Assembly: GCA_003140075.1 (NCBI GenBank)
Contig: PLIO01000086.1
Coordinates: 9,690 to 73,689, forward strand
Source of the DNA: Acidobacteriaceae bacterium
Lineage (GTDB): Bacteria > Acidobacteriota > Terriglobia > Terriglobales > Acidobacteriaceae
Length of the DNA: 64,000 nt
Direction of reading: 5' to 3'
Position numbers and translations under genes: made by a program. Shown here piece after piece: positions 33,192-42,039 of this stretch (position 1 is the first letter of the stretch; each line of letters begins with the position of its first letter). A model generated the notes under the pieces. It made no database searches. It was not told the origin of the DNA and saw only the letters and a list, made by a program, of their open reading frames with translations.

Positions 33192-35177
33192 TTAATCGCC
33201 GGGGCCACCACTCGCCGGTCCCGGCAAGGGATTCATCCGCCAGGCTCCGTAGGGTGCTCCCGGCATATCCGCCAGCGGCGGGACGTCGTGCAGCGCGTTG
33301 CCCGGGAGCGGACGGAACGGCATCTTGCCCGCGTTCGGGTCGGGATCGCAATTCTCATAGGTGAATTGCGGTACGATTTCCTTGAGCCGGGCCAGGATCG
33401 AGCTGCGCTTGCCGAGCGACGTGGCCGCGTAGAGTTCGTCGAGGCCGCGCTTCAGCGCAGGCCAGGCGGGCCTTCCGCTTTCCGTGCAGCTTATCTTTTC
33501 GCACGCGCTGGTCCACACCCGCTCGTCGGGATAGAAGAGTTCCTCGAACAGCTTTTCGCCGGGCCGGAGGCCGATGAACTTGAATTCCGGGTTGGATTTG
33601 CCGGAGAGCCGAACCAGAGTTTTCGCTAGTTCCGCGACCCGAACCGGCTCCCCCATGTCGAGCACCAGAATGTCGCCATTCCGGCCGATGGCAAAGGCCT
33701 GCAGCACCAGGCTCACCGCCTCCGCGACCGTCATGAAAAAGCGGGTCATTTCCGGATGCGTGATGGTGATCGGCTGATTTTTCCGGATCTGCTCCTGGAA
33801 CAGCGGAATCACGCTGCCGTTCGATCCGAGGACGTTGCCGAACCGCACCGACACGCAGCGCAGCCGCTCCCCGGGCCAGGCGGCGAGCAGCAATTCTCCC
33901 ACCCGCTTGGTGCAGCCCATGACGTTGGTCGGATTCACCGCCTTGTCGGAGGAGATCATCACGAAGGCGCTGCAATTGGAATCCTGCGCCACGTTCAGCA
34001 GCCCCAGCACGCCGAACACGTTGTTGCCGACCGCTTCTTCCACGTTGGCTTCCATGACGGGTACGTGCTTGTAGGCGGCGGCGTGGAAAACGATCTCCAC
34101 GCCGTAGGCCTGGAATATTTTGCGCATGCGCTCCGGGTTGCAGAAGTCGGCGACGCAGAACACTTTGCGCTGGTCTTCGCCGCCCTGCTCCAGTTGATTC
34201 TGCAAGTGAAAGATCCCGGTTTCATTCCGGTCGAGGCAGACCAGAAGCTTCGGTTTGTAAATCCTGATCTGCCGGCATAGTTCGGAGCCGATGGATCCGG
34301 CGGCGCCGGTCACCATGACCACGCGGTCCCGAATATGTTCGCGCACCGATTCCAGATCGAGGTGGACCGGATTACGCCCCAGGAGGTCGGCGAGAGAAAC
34401 TTCGCGAGCCTGCTGCAGGGTCACCTGGCCCGCGATCAGTTCCGCCATTTCCGGGACGGTGCGGAAGGGCGCACCCGCCTGCTTGCAGGTCTCCACCAGG
34501 CGGCACATCTGGATCTGAGTCGCCGACGGAATCGCGATTAGGACTTCATCGATTCTTTGCTCGAGGACTGCTCGCGGCAGCGTCTCGACCGTACCAAGCA
34601 CCGGCACACCCAGAACCCGCAGCCCTTTCTTCAGAGGATCGTCGTCGACACAGCCGATGACCGAATAGCCGGTCTCGACTCCCTGGGTTTCGCGAATAAT
34701 CATCTGGGCGGCATGCCCGGCGCCTACCAGCAGTAAACGTTTCGAAGCGGAGTCGGCCCGCACGCTCTCCGCCAGCAGGCGCGACAGCACCCGGATACCG
34801 GTTAACAACGTCAGCGTGATCAGCCCCTCGAGTACATAGATCGACAGCGGGAAGGCCTCCAGTCCCAAGCCGTAGCGCACGATGACCAGGAAAGCGAAGG
34901 AACCTGTGAGCGTGGCTTTCAGCACGTCGACCGCATCGCTGATCCCGGTATAGCGCCACCACCCGTGCATGAGATTGAAGAAGGGCATGACCGCGAGGCG
35001 AACGATGACCAGCACGAAAGCCGCGGTCCGCAACAAACCCGGGTCCGGCACCTGGAACTCGAAGCGCAACAGCCAGGCACACACCAAGGAGCACAGGATC
35101 AGCCCCACTTGCAGGATCAGCACCAGCAGAGAACGGCAACGCAGCAGCGCCGAGGACTTCTTATCGATTTTTCCCAT
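33192..35177 (-). CDS. Membrane nucleotide-sugar 4,6-dehydratase (WbpM/CapD-like)
   Basis: 661 residues, full-length WbpM/CapD type. Four N-terminal transmembrane helices (about 15-135) are followed by a first Rossmann-like domain (LLVGAGHAAQMIIRE, about 150-164) and a catalytic SDR domain (VMVTGAAGSIGSELCRQIRI, about 293). The catalytic triad follows the WbpM variant: SSDKAVNPTNVMGCTKR has Met in place of the classical SDR Tyr, with the Lys kept. Such enzymes convert UDP-GlcNAc to the 4-keto-6-deoxy intermediate for aminosugars such as QuiNAc or FucNAc. It is the last gene of the polysaccharide locus, with a 153-bp gap from the sugar transferase. It converges on the MHS transporter. Confidence 0.9.
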   Translation of the reverse strand: MGKIDKKSSALLRCRSLLVLILQVGLILCSLVCAWLLRFEFQVPDPGLLRTAAFVLVIVRLAVMPFFNLMHGWWRYTGISDAVDVLKATLTGSFAFLVIVRYGLGLEAFPLSIYVLEGLITLTLLTGIRVLSRLLAESVRADSASKRLLLVGAGHAAQMIIRETQGVETGYSVIGCVDDDPLKKGLRVLGVPVLGTVETLPRAVLEQRIDEVLIAIPSATQIQMCRLVETCKQAGAPFRTVPEMAELIAGQVTLQQAREVSLADLLGRNPVHLDLESVREHIRDRVVMVTGAAGSIGSELCRQIRIYKPKLLVCLDRNETGIFHLQNQLEQGGEDQRKVFCVADFCNPERMRKIFQAYGVEIVFHAAAYKHVPVMEANVEEAVGNNVFGVLGLLNVAQDSNCSAFVMISSDKAVNPTNVMGCTKRVGELLLAAWPGERLRCVSVRFGNVLGSNGSVIPLFQEQIRKNQPITITHPEMTRFFMTVAEAVSLVLQAFAIGRNGDILVLDMGEPVRVAELAKTLVRLSGKSNPEFKFIGLRPGEKLFEELFYPDERVWTSACEKISCTESGRPAWPALKRGLDELYAATSLGKRSSILARLKEIVPQFTYENCDPDPNAGKMPFRPLPGNALHDVPPLADMPGAPYGAWRMNPLPGPASGGPGD

Positions 35178-35330
35178 AGTACGACCAGGTCACCTTGTTT
35201 CCCTCTGCTATTTATCGGCTGCGGCGGGACGCGACTTCATTGGCGCGGCCTAAAAGAGTGCAGGACCAAACTGGAGAGGCGATGGCGCGGCGGACCGAAA
35301 TGGGAGACGAAGGGGAGGAGAGGGGCAGAG

Positions 35331-35936
35331 TTAATGGCGCACGCCTTCCCCCCGGATCACTTTCCACAGGGTCAGCGCCAGGATCTTCAAGTCCAGGCCA
35401 AGCGACAGCCCGGCCATGTACTCGGCGTCGTAAGCTACCTTGCGGGGAATGTCCAATTCATCGCGGCCATTGACTTGCGCCCAGCCGGTAATGCCCGGCA
35501 CCATGCGATGCACGCCCCGCACCGTGCGCAGCGCGACCAGATCGTCCTGATTGAACAGCGCCGGACGCGGGCCCACCAGCGTCAGATCGCCCTTCCAGAC
35601 GCTGACCAGTTGCGGCAATTCATCCAGGCTGGTCTTGCGCAACCGGGCTCCGACCGGGGTCAGATAGCGCTCCGGGTCCCGCAGCAGATGGGTCGCCACC
35701 TGCGGCGTGTCCAAGCGCATGGTCCGAAATTTGGGCATGAGAAAAAGACGGTTGTCTTTTCCCACCCGCCGCGACCAGTACAGAGCGGGGCCGGGAGAGG
35801 TCAGCCGCACCGCGGCCCAGCACAAGGCCAGCAGAGGACTGCACAAGCCGAGCAGCAGGGTCGCGAAAATCAGATCCATGCCCCGCTTCCATGCCGGCAG
35901 GCGGCAGGCGCGGAGATCGAAGGTGGTCGTGACCAT
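35331..35936 (-). CDS. Initiating sugar-phosphate transferase (polyprenol-P)
   Basis: 201 residues, the short monotopic type (PglC-like size). Motifs of the bacterial sugar transferase family are in order: a [20 protein letters not shown] membrane-associated helix, [39 protein letters not shown] and [15 protein letters not shown]. It transfers a sugar-1-phosphate to undecaprenyl phosphate, the first membrane step of repeat-unit assembly. Position next to the WbpM-like dehydratase suggests the first sugar is the product of that enzyme (inference). It is 36 bp downstream of a GT2 gene. Confidence 0.9.
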   Translation of the reverse strand: MVTTTFDLRACRLPAWKRGMDLIFATLLLGLCSPLLALCWAAVRLTSPGPALYWSRRVGKDNRLFLMPKFRTMRLDTPQVATHLLRDPERYLTPVGARLRKTSLDELPQLVSVWKGDLTLVGPRPALFNQDDLVALRTVRGVHRMVPGITGWAQVNGRDELDIPRKVAYDAEYMAGLSLGLDLKILALTLWKVIRGEGVRH

Positions 35937-35972
35937 GGTGAGCGTTTTGGAGTCGGTCAGGCTGCGCTGCGC

Positions 35973-36902
35973 TTACGACGAAGCCGAAGTCCGCGCCTTC
36001 GGGGGCGCGCCCGGCCCTTTGATCACGCGCTTGTCGGAACTCAGGCGGTGTTCGGCACGCTTGAAGCGGTCGCGCGCCTTTACCGCCAGACGAACCAGCA
36101 GCTTGCTGGCGCGGCTCTTGCCGAAGTAGTCGTAAGCTTCGTTGAACACGATCAGCGCGTCGTGCAACTCCTCGAGCGAGCCGTGCGGATCCTGATTGAC
36201 GCTTTGACTTCCATAGTGCACGATCTCCGCGCACGGCGTGTAGTGCACCGCATAGCCTTTTTGCTTCAACATGAAGTTGTAGGCCAGGTCGGAGACAAAC
36301 AGCCGGAAGCGTTCATCGAGCAGGCCGGCATTCTCCCAGGTCGAGCGCCGGATCACATAAGCGGTCGTGCCGATGCTGTCGACCGGCTGCGCTCGCGAGT
36401 AGTCGAAGCCGGTAGCGTAGTAGCGCTCCGTGAGCGGGCTGCGGGGAAACAGCATGTGCCAGTTGAGGGCCTGCAGCATCAGGGCGCCGGGTCCGGGAAA
36501 ATGGCGGATGCAGTGTTGCACCGAGCCGTCGGGATTCAGCAGCTTGGGACCGCAGGCGGCCACAAGAGGATTCTCGTCCATATAATCGATTAACGCTCGA
36601 AACGCGTTGCCGATCAGCCGGGTATCGCTGTTCAAATGGCAGGCAAGGCGCGCCCGCGACATCCGCATCCCCAGATTGGTGTTCCTCACATAGCCCTGGT
36701 TGACCTGGTTCCGGACCAGGATCACCTCCGGGAACGCTTCGGCCACCATCTCCGCGCTCGCGTCGGCAGAATTGTCGTCGATGCAGATCACTTCAAAAGC
36801 GACGCCGCGAGTATGCTCATAAATGGAAGCGATGCAGTCGCCGAGCAGTTGCCGGGTGTTGTAGCTCGGGATAATGACGGTAAGATCCAAGGTGTTGTCC
36901 AT
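35973..36902 (-). CDS. Glycosyltransferase family 2 (rhamnosyltransferase-like)
   Basis: 309 residues from the ATG at 36902 (MDNTLDLTVIIPSYNTRQLL), which has AGGAG six bases upstream. An alternative ATG at 36959 overlaps the preceding stop as ATGA and would add 19 residues without homology. GT-A fold features: TVIIPSYN at the N-terminus, VICIDDNSADAS, the DxD-like HLNSDTRL, and FDYSRAQPVDSIGTTAYVIR downstream. It is typical of inverting GT2 enzymes that add rhamnose or related sugars to lipid-linked intermediates. Cytoplasmic. Donor and acceptor are not determinable. Likely coupled to the methyltransferase gene upstream. Confidence 0.87.
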   Translation of the reverse strand: MDNTLDLTVIIPSYNTRQLLGDCIASIYEHTRGVAFEVICIDDNSADASAEMVAEAFPEVILVRNQVNQGYVRNTNLGMRMSRARLACHLNSDTRLIGNAFRALIDYMDENPLVAACGPKLLNPDGSVQHCIRHFPGPGALMLQALNWHMLFPRSPLTERYYATGFDYSRAQPVDSIGTTAYVIRRSTWENAGLLDERFRLFVSDLAYNFMLKQKGYAVHYTPCAEIVHYGSQSVNQDPHGSLEELHDALIVFNEAYDYFGKSRASKLLVRLAVKARDRFKRAEHRLSSDKRVIKGPGAPPKARTSASS

Positions 36903-36955
36903 CGACTTCTCCTGATTCTCCGGACGAGCAGATTCGACGCCCCATAAGCTTCCCT

Positions 36956-37573
36956 TCATCGTGCTCTCGCATAGCTTGCAACCAGACAGTATTGCCTCAC
37001 CGACGAGGAAAGCCTCCGGCTTCGGATGAGCGTGGGGATCGAAAACAGCGTTCGTAACGCCCATCGGTTATCCAGCCGTCGCAATTCATACTCTCCGTAG
37101 AACACCTTATGATCGGGATCTCGCGCAAAGCCACGGGATCCTGGCACAGCAATCACCAGCCCGCCCCCCGGACCCGTAATCCGCCAGCATTCGTCGAGGA
37201 CTCCCCGCGGATCGGCGATGTGTTCCAGTACGTTGTCCAGGACACATGCGTCAAACCGGCCGTTCCCGACTGGGAAGGACCCGCTTTCGTCGATTAAAGA
37301 AGCTCGCAGCCCCAGCTTTTTCGAGTACTCGACGGCCAAGGGATTGATATCCAGACCAACGACGCGCGACGGGAAAGCGCCCAGCACGCCGCCGCCGGTG
37401 CCCGAACCCACTTCGATCACCCGCGGCCCGAAAGTGCGGGCGCAAACAAACAATATCGGAGACGAGATGAATCTTTTGTAGAGACGCCCCTTGAAGCTGA
37501 TGCTCCTGAGGTGATCGAAGTACTCCTCAAACCCACCGCTGCCGCTCTTCGCGCTTGCCTCCCGCCTAGCCAT
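36956..37573 (-). CDS. SAM-dependent methyltransferase (class I)
   Basis: 205 residues. SAM motif I is VIEVGSGTGGGVLGAF (about 54-69). The motif II acid is in VVGLDINPLAVEYSKK. The post-motif FDACVLDNVLEHIADPRGVL is the usual Methyltransf_11 pattern, followed by GPGGGLVIAVPGS. It probably methylates a sugar or a terminal position of the polysaccharide, judging only by its position. Its ATG directly follows the stop of the WbsX-like gene (TGA then ATG, no gap), and its stop overlaps a possible start of the next GT2, indicating tight coupling. Confidence 0.85.
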   Translation of the reverse strand: MARREASAKSGSGGFEEYFDHLRSISFKGRLYKRFISSPILFVCARTFGPRVIEVGSGTGGGVLGAFPSRVVGLDINPLAVEYSKKLGLRASLIDESGSFPVGNGRFDACVLDNVLEHIADPRGVLDECWRITGPGGGLVIAVPGSRGFARDPDHKVFYGEYELRRLDNRWALRTLFSIPTLIRSRRLSSSVRQYCLVASYARAR

Positions 37574-38701
37574 TCACAAATCCAACCCCTCTCTGCGGAG
37601 ATAGTCTCGCAGCAGCCTTTCGCCCAGATAACTGCAGGGTTCGATGGCCGCGCCTTCCGACCATTCGTTCCACGCGTTGCATAACAGGGGAATCGTTTTA
37701 GAACAGCCATGCGCGCTGAGGGAGAGCTTGAGCATCCGCGCCGTTTGTTCGGAAGTGGGCACCTCAAGTCCGGTAAAGCGGTGCCGGTAGCGAGGCGCAT
37801 TGTTCCATCCGCAGGTCACAATATTCTGCACCGGGCAGGACGAAGACTGAATCAGGCGTCTGCGCTCCTGACTATCGAAATAGGTCAAAAACTCGGAAAA
37901 CGAATATCTCTTCGCTCCCCGGTTCAGCAGTCGGACGATGAGTTCGGACATCTTCTCTACGCTTTCGGGGGGCACCAGACGGGACAGCTGCCGGTATGCC
38001 CGGACCACTGCGGCCTTCTTTCGCACGCCGTGGGAGTTGAAGAACATGCGCGGCTCAAACAAATAGCAAAAGTCAAACAGGCTTGAGTACTCCATGTCCA
38101 AAACATTGCTGACAAACCATCCGATCGCCGGGTCGAGGCCAGCCCGCCTGAATTCTTCACGGTAAAGATTCACGGTGGCGCGACAGTCCAGAAACCGGTC
38201 TGGTCGATACACCACAAACGCCGGCCGGTCTTCGATCCGGGTGTAGGAATCGGACTCCATAAACGGGGCCAGATAGTGAACGTGTTCCGCGATCTGGCTG
38301 CGGCCGGGGGCCGGGGACAGGTGTTTCAGGATTTTGGCATCTTTCCCCATCCACCGGGTTGACCAGTTCTCGTTGGCCCAAATGTAGAAATACTGGAAGC
38401 CTTCCGGGGTTCGGCTTTGGCGCAGATAGCGCTCGACGGTCTCGAGTTCGGGGCCGTCGTCAAAGCGATAGTGATAAATGCCGAACCCGTCAATTCCGGC
38501 GCCGGCCGCCGTCTCAAAGCTGGCTTCGACGTCGAACGCCTTCGATAGATCGTAGAATCCGCGAGCCGGAGAGCGGCGTTTCCAATTGCCGAAGGCGTTT
38601 GCCGCAGCCACCAAGGCCCAATCTGTAAAGCCAACTCCCCAGGCCAGATCGTTCACCTGCACGCGATGAAATTGGGGGAAAAATATGGCGTACCTTTTCA
38701 T
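37574..38701 (-). CDS. WbsX-like / GH99-like polysaccharide biosynthesis protein
   Basis: 375 residues. The start MKRYAIFFPQFHRVQVNDLA and the early GVGFTDWALVAAA, followed by GIDGFGIYHYRFDDG and FYIWANENWSTRW, are characteristic of the WbsX family, which has a TIM-barrel fold related to glycoside hydrolase family 99. The C-terminal PLLCNAWNEWSEGAAIEPCS matches as well. WbsX-type proteins are found in O-antigen and capsule loci, sometimes as glycosyltransferase partners. Exact chemistry is not settled. Zero spacing to the methyltransferase downstream. Confidence 0.85.
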   Translation of the reverse strand: MKRYAIFFPQFHRVQVNDLAWGVGFTDWALVAAANAFGNWKRRSPARGFYDLSKAFDVEASFETAAGAGIDGFGIYHYRFDDGPELETVERYLRQSRTPEGFQYFYIWANENWSTRWMGKDAKILKHLSPAPGRSQIAEHVHYLAPFMESDSYTRIEDRPAFVVYRPDRFLDCRATVNLYREEFRRAGLDPAIGWFVSNVLDMEYSSLFDFCYLFEPRMFFNSHGVRKKAAVVRAYRQLSRLVPPESVEKMSELIVRLLNRGAKRYSFSEFLTYFDSQERRRLIQSSSCPVQNIVTCGWNNAPRYRHRFTGLEVPTSEQTARMLKLSLSAHGCSKTIPLLCNAWNEWSEGAAIEPCSYLGERLLRDYLRREGLDL

Positions 38702-38802
38702 TCCAGACAGCCCGGTGTTTCAAGAGGTGGAGGGTCGAGGCCAGCCAAGGCCGGCCGTGGGCCACCCAAACGGAAGACATCCTGCAACGACAACGTTCCG
38801 AC

Positions 38803-39549
38803 TCAACTTTTCTTCCTTCGGGAGCGCCCCTTGACCAGATCTGCAAGTTGCCGTTTGAGGAGAGCGACGATCCAGAAGAACCGGCCGTAGTAGGTGCGCA
38901 CCATGGCCGGCATGTCTTCGCGAAAAACCCAGTCGGGGACTCGGGAAGACAAACCGCCCGACGAGAAGTGGCAGATTACATCCTCGCAACGCCTGACCAC
39001 GGTGCGCGGATCGGAAACCAATTCCATGTTGAGCTTGTGATCCGCCTGCATGCGATATTTGCAGTCGAACCTGCGCGTGGTAAATACGTCGGTTCGGTAT
39101 AAGAGTCCCTGCTGGCACCAATTTCTAAAAATCAGCCCCCAGCGGAACCGGCTGGGGCCGCTGATTCCGATGCCTTGCATCAGGGTGCGGGCGGCCACGA
39201 TGTGGGGCCTCTCGCCGTCCGCGATCGAATCGACCGCCTCATCGAGTCCAGGCAGCAGCAGGTCGTCGCCTCCCATGACCATGACATAGGGGGTAGCGGC
39301 GTCGTCCAGCCCCCGGTTATAAGCTTGATAAATGCCCCGCGGCTCCTGCTCCACAATGCGAACCCGGTGCAGCCGGGCCTTGTAGGATTCGGCCAGGGTG
39401 GGCAGGCTTCCGCCGGTCACGATCACCAAATCGAAGCGCGGGGAATTGCGCAGCGCCGCAATCGCGGCGATGCAGGCGTCAAACTGCGCCGCGGGCGGGT
39501 CCTTCACGGCAAGAATAATGGTCAGCAGAGGAGAATCAGGCGGGTTCAT
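38803..39549 (-). CDS. Glycosyltransferase family 2
   Basis: 248 residues with the GT-A opening LTIILAVKDPPAAQFDACIA, a donor-binding VRIVEQEPRGIYQAYNRGLD, and the metal-binding segment YVMVMGGDDLL (GDD as the DxD equivalent). This resembles WcaA/WbbL-like small GT2 enzymes with the pattern QGIYDAMNKGI...LGSDD. Its start overlaps the 3' end of the Wzy-like gene by 14 bp. It is separated by 101 bp without features from the WbsX-like gene. Donor sugar unknown. Confidence 0.87.
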   Translation of the reverse strand: MNPPDSPLLTIILAVKDPPAAQFDACIAAIAALRNSPRFDLVIVTGGSLPTLAESYKARLHRVRIVEQEPRGIYQAYNRGLDDAATPYVMVMGGDDLLLPGLDEAVDSIADGERPHIVAARTLMQGIGISGPSRFRWGLIFRNWCQQGLLYRTDVFTTRRFDCKYRMQADHKLNMELVSDPRTVVRRCEDVICHFSSGGLSSRVPDWVFREDMPAMVRTYYGRFFWIVALLKRQLADLVKGRSRRKKS

Positions 39550-40795
39550 GGACGATGCTTACGCCTCTGCAAGCCAAGGTTGTGACACCGATCCATGCCA
39601 ACAGCAAAATTGCCGCAAGCATCAGCGTGACGTCGCTCATTCCCTGGTAATAATCCTGAAGAAAACCGTTTAGGGAAGCCACGGCAAAAGGCAGAAGCAG
39701 CACACCCCGCGCTCCTTGCCGATGGACGCAGTATTCAACAAACCACGTAACCACAGCCAAGTATCCGAAGATGGAGGCCAGGCCGATCAGGTTCTCCCAC
39801 CCCGAATAGTTGCACCGCATGTAACTGGAGATCTGCGCATTGGGCCCGGTAAAATCGTTGGCCCCATTATCTTCGCGGTTGAGGGCAAAGCCAAATGCGG
39901 TATCGATATCGGCCGCCGAGCCATCGCCGAGAAGCTTGGCGGCGCCGCGATGGACCTTGGCCAGGGTGGAAACACCGGACGCCGCCACGGAGGGGTCCTC
40001 TGCGTAATACACCAAAATGGTCGATTCCCCAAACCGGATAAAGCGTTCAGCCAGCGCCAGCAGGTTCACGTCCAACCGCTCCAGAGCGAACACGGCGGAA
40101 AGCGCCATCGCGACGAACAAGAACAATCCGAGTGCCCGAGGAATCACGAGCCGCGCACCCTTCAGGTCTTGGTAGAGCAGCAAGGCACCGATGACGCCGA
40201 AAACGAACGATGCTTTCGAGCCCGAGGCGATGTTGCTCATGACCGACGACGCCAGAATCGACAGGGGAAGCCAGCGATATCCGCAATCGAGAAGATAAAG
40301 CGGGAGCAAGAAACTAAGCGGCGTCAGGATCGACATGAGCGGCCTGCAAAAGGAAAACCAACCCTCGGCCATAAACTCGATTCGGGATGCGCCCTCATTC
40401 TGCACCACAAAACAGAAGAACAACCCAACCAGGGCAAGATTGAACGCCACCAGCAGGACCGAGACCGCCGTGACATTTAACTGACGGAGGCGCTCAAAGA
40501 TCCAGGCCCGGTTCCGCAGGATCCTGCGGTAGACCCAATAAATTCCGATCACCGCGGTCAGTTGATAGAAGAAAAAATGGGCAACGCGGTAAAGCGAGAG
40601 CGCACCGGAGGCCCAGCCAAACAAAATGATGGCGGTGTTGAAGACGAACGATATTTGCAGAAACATCAGGCCGCTGACATAGCGTCTTAGGAAAATGTAA
40701 TTGACTCCAATCCCCATCCCTCCGGCCAGGAGAAGGGATGCCAGGTAGACCAGCAAATGGTCGGCGATGGCCGTGAGGGTTCCAACTAGGAGCAT
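39536..40795 (-). CDS. O-antigen/EPS polymerase-like membrane protein (Wzy)
   Basis: 419 residues, highly hydrophobic, with about ten to eleven membrane segments by reading, for example HLLVYLASLLLAGGMGIGV and VSVLLVAFNLALVGLFFCFV. A large soluble loop near residues 255-330 (LAERFIRFGESTILVYYAED through DNGANDFTGPNAQISSYMRC) is typical of Wzy polymerases. Sequence identity in this family is always weak, so the call rests on topology, the loop and location among glycosyltransferases and a flippase. It would join lipid-linked repeat units in the periplasm. Confidence 0.75.
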   Translation of the reverse strand: MLLVGTLTAIADHLLVYLASLLLAGGMGIGVNYIFLRRYVSGLMFLQISFVFNTAIILFGWASGALSLYRVAHFFFYQLTAVIGIYWVYRRILRNRAWIFERLRQLNVTAVSVLLVAFNLALVGLFFCFVVQNEGASRIEFMAEGWFSFCRPLMSILTPLSFLLPLYLLDCGYRWLPLSILASSVMSNIASGSKASFVFGVIGALLLYQDLKGARLVIPRALGLFLFVAMALSAVFALERLDVNLLALAERFIRFGESTILVYYAEDPSVAASGVSTLAKVHRGAAKLLGDGSAADIDTAFGFALNREDNGANDFTGPNAQISSYMRCNYSGWENLIGLASIFGYLAVVTWFVEYCVHRQGARGVLLLPFAVASLNGFLQDYYQGMSDVTLMLAAILLLAWIGVTTLACRGVSIVHEPA

Positions 40796-40884
40796 GGTTG
40801 ACGCCGTCCCCTGCGATTTGCTGGCTCTTCTCCGTTCCTCCCGGTCAGGTTTGACCGGACGATTAAGAATGTGAGGATGACGCG

Positions 40885-42039
40885 TCAGCGTCCGGCTGCG
40901 GCGGATAGAGATCTTTGGGGCCGGCTGACTTCGAGGAAAAGCCGGCGCATCGCGCTCGAATACAACTTGTCCCAGGTATAGTCCCGCACGCTCTCGAAGG
41001 CCATGCCGGCCAAGCTCTCATAATGCGGCTGGCTGGAGGCGATCTCGGCGATGGCCGCGGCCACCGCTGCGGCGGACCTGGGGTCGACCACCCGGACGCT
41101 GGGATTGCCGCGCAACAATTCGACCGCGCCCACGCTCTCCGACAAAACCACCGGCAGCGACATGTTCAGCGCCTCGAACGCCGCCAAGCCCCAGCTCTGG
41201 TCGAGGTTTACAAAGACAAACACGTGGCTCCGAGCCATGGTCTGGCGCAGAACGTCTCCCGGCACTTCGCCGAGAAAGCGCGCTGCGATTCCCCGCTCCT
41301 CCGCCAACGCCTGCAGCTGGCGCGCGTACTGGGGGGTGAACTTCGTGGTTCCCACGATGGTGAGCTCCGCACGGATTCCTTTTTTCGCGAGCACGGCCAA
41401 CGACTCAATGACGGTCTCGTAGTTCCGGTAGTGGTAGAGCACTCCGATCGACAGGACCTGAAGCGGCACGGTCAGCGCCCGCACCGCCGGCATCGACGCA
41501 TCCTGGTCGACTCCCGGGTAAAGCACTCGAGCTTCCCTCCCCATATTCTCCTGCACCCGCCGGGCATTTTTTGTGACATTGACGGTCAACACCGTGCACC
41601 TGCGGGCGACCCAGCGGCCGAGCGATCGATGCACGGGTTGCAGCCAGTGCGCCTTCAGCCCGGCGCAGGGGCCAACCCGATAGGCGGGATGCAGGTCATT
41701 GATCTGCCACACGATGGGCAGCGACGGCCGCCGCAGGGAGGCTCGCAGTGCGGTCAGGTCGCAGCCCTGATCGTGCAGGTTCAGTACATCGCAATCCGGG
41801 GCAATCAGGCGGGCCAGCCGGACGGCCGCGGCGACTCTGCCGAGGCGTCCGTGACGCGGACGCGAGTCCGTTTTGATGACGAAATCCCGAAATTCCTCGT
41901 AGCACTGGTCGGGCTGGTATTCGCCGGTCACGATCTCCACCTGGTCGCCGCAGGACCGCAGGTACTCGGCCAGGCGGAGGACCTGTTTGTGCGTGCCTCC
42001 CCGCACGGAGAGGTTTTCGGTGAGCAGGGATATTTTCAT
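40885..42039 (-). CDS. Glycosyltransferase family 4
   Basis: 384 residues from the ATG at 42039 (MKISLLTENLSVRGGTHKQV), which overlaps the upstream stop as ATGA. A start ten codons earlier is not needed. GT-B fold, retaining: the N-terminal domain opens with RGGTHKQVLRLAEYL, and the C-terminal donor domain has LSIGVLYHYRNYETVIESLA, LTIVGTTKFTPQYARQL and the EX7E-type segment HVFVFVNLDQSWGLAAFEAL. Cytoplasmic transfer of a sugar to the growing lipid-linked unit is expected. The donor is not determinable. Confidence 0.88.
   Translation of the reverse strand: MKISLLTENLSVRGGTHKQVLRLAEYLRSCGDQVEIVTGEYQPDQCYEEFRDFVIKTDSRPRHGRLGRVAAAVRLARLIAPDCDVLNLHDQGCDLTALRASLRRPSLPIVWQINDLHPAYRVGPCAGLKAHWLQPVHRSLGRWVARRCTVLTVNVTKNARRVQENMGREARVLYPGVDQDASMPAVRALTVPLQVLSIGVLYHYRNYETVIESLAVLAKKGIRAELTIVGTTKFTPQYARQLQALAEERGIAARFLGEVPGDVLRQTMARSHVFVFVNLDQSWGLAAFEALNMSLPVVLSESVGAVELLRGNPSVRVVDPRSAAAVAAAIAEIASSQPHYESLAGMAFESVRDYTWDKLYSSAMRRLFLEVSRPQRSLSAAAGR

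Noticed and set aside
34965-36593. 542-codon plus-strand frame across the polysaccharide genes
   Set aside because: Crosses three genuine minus-strand genes and their gaps; composition is typical of antisense GC-rich sequence.
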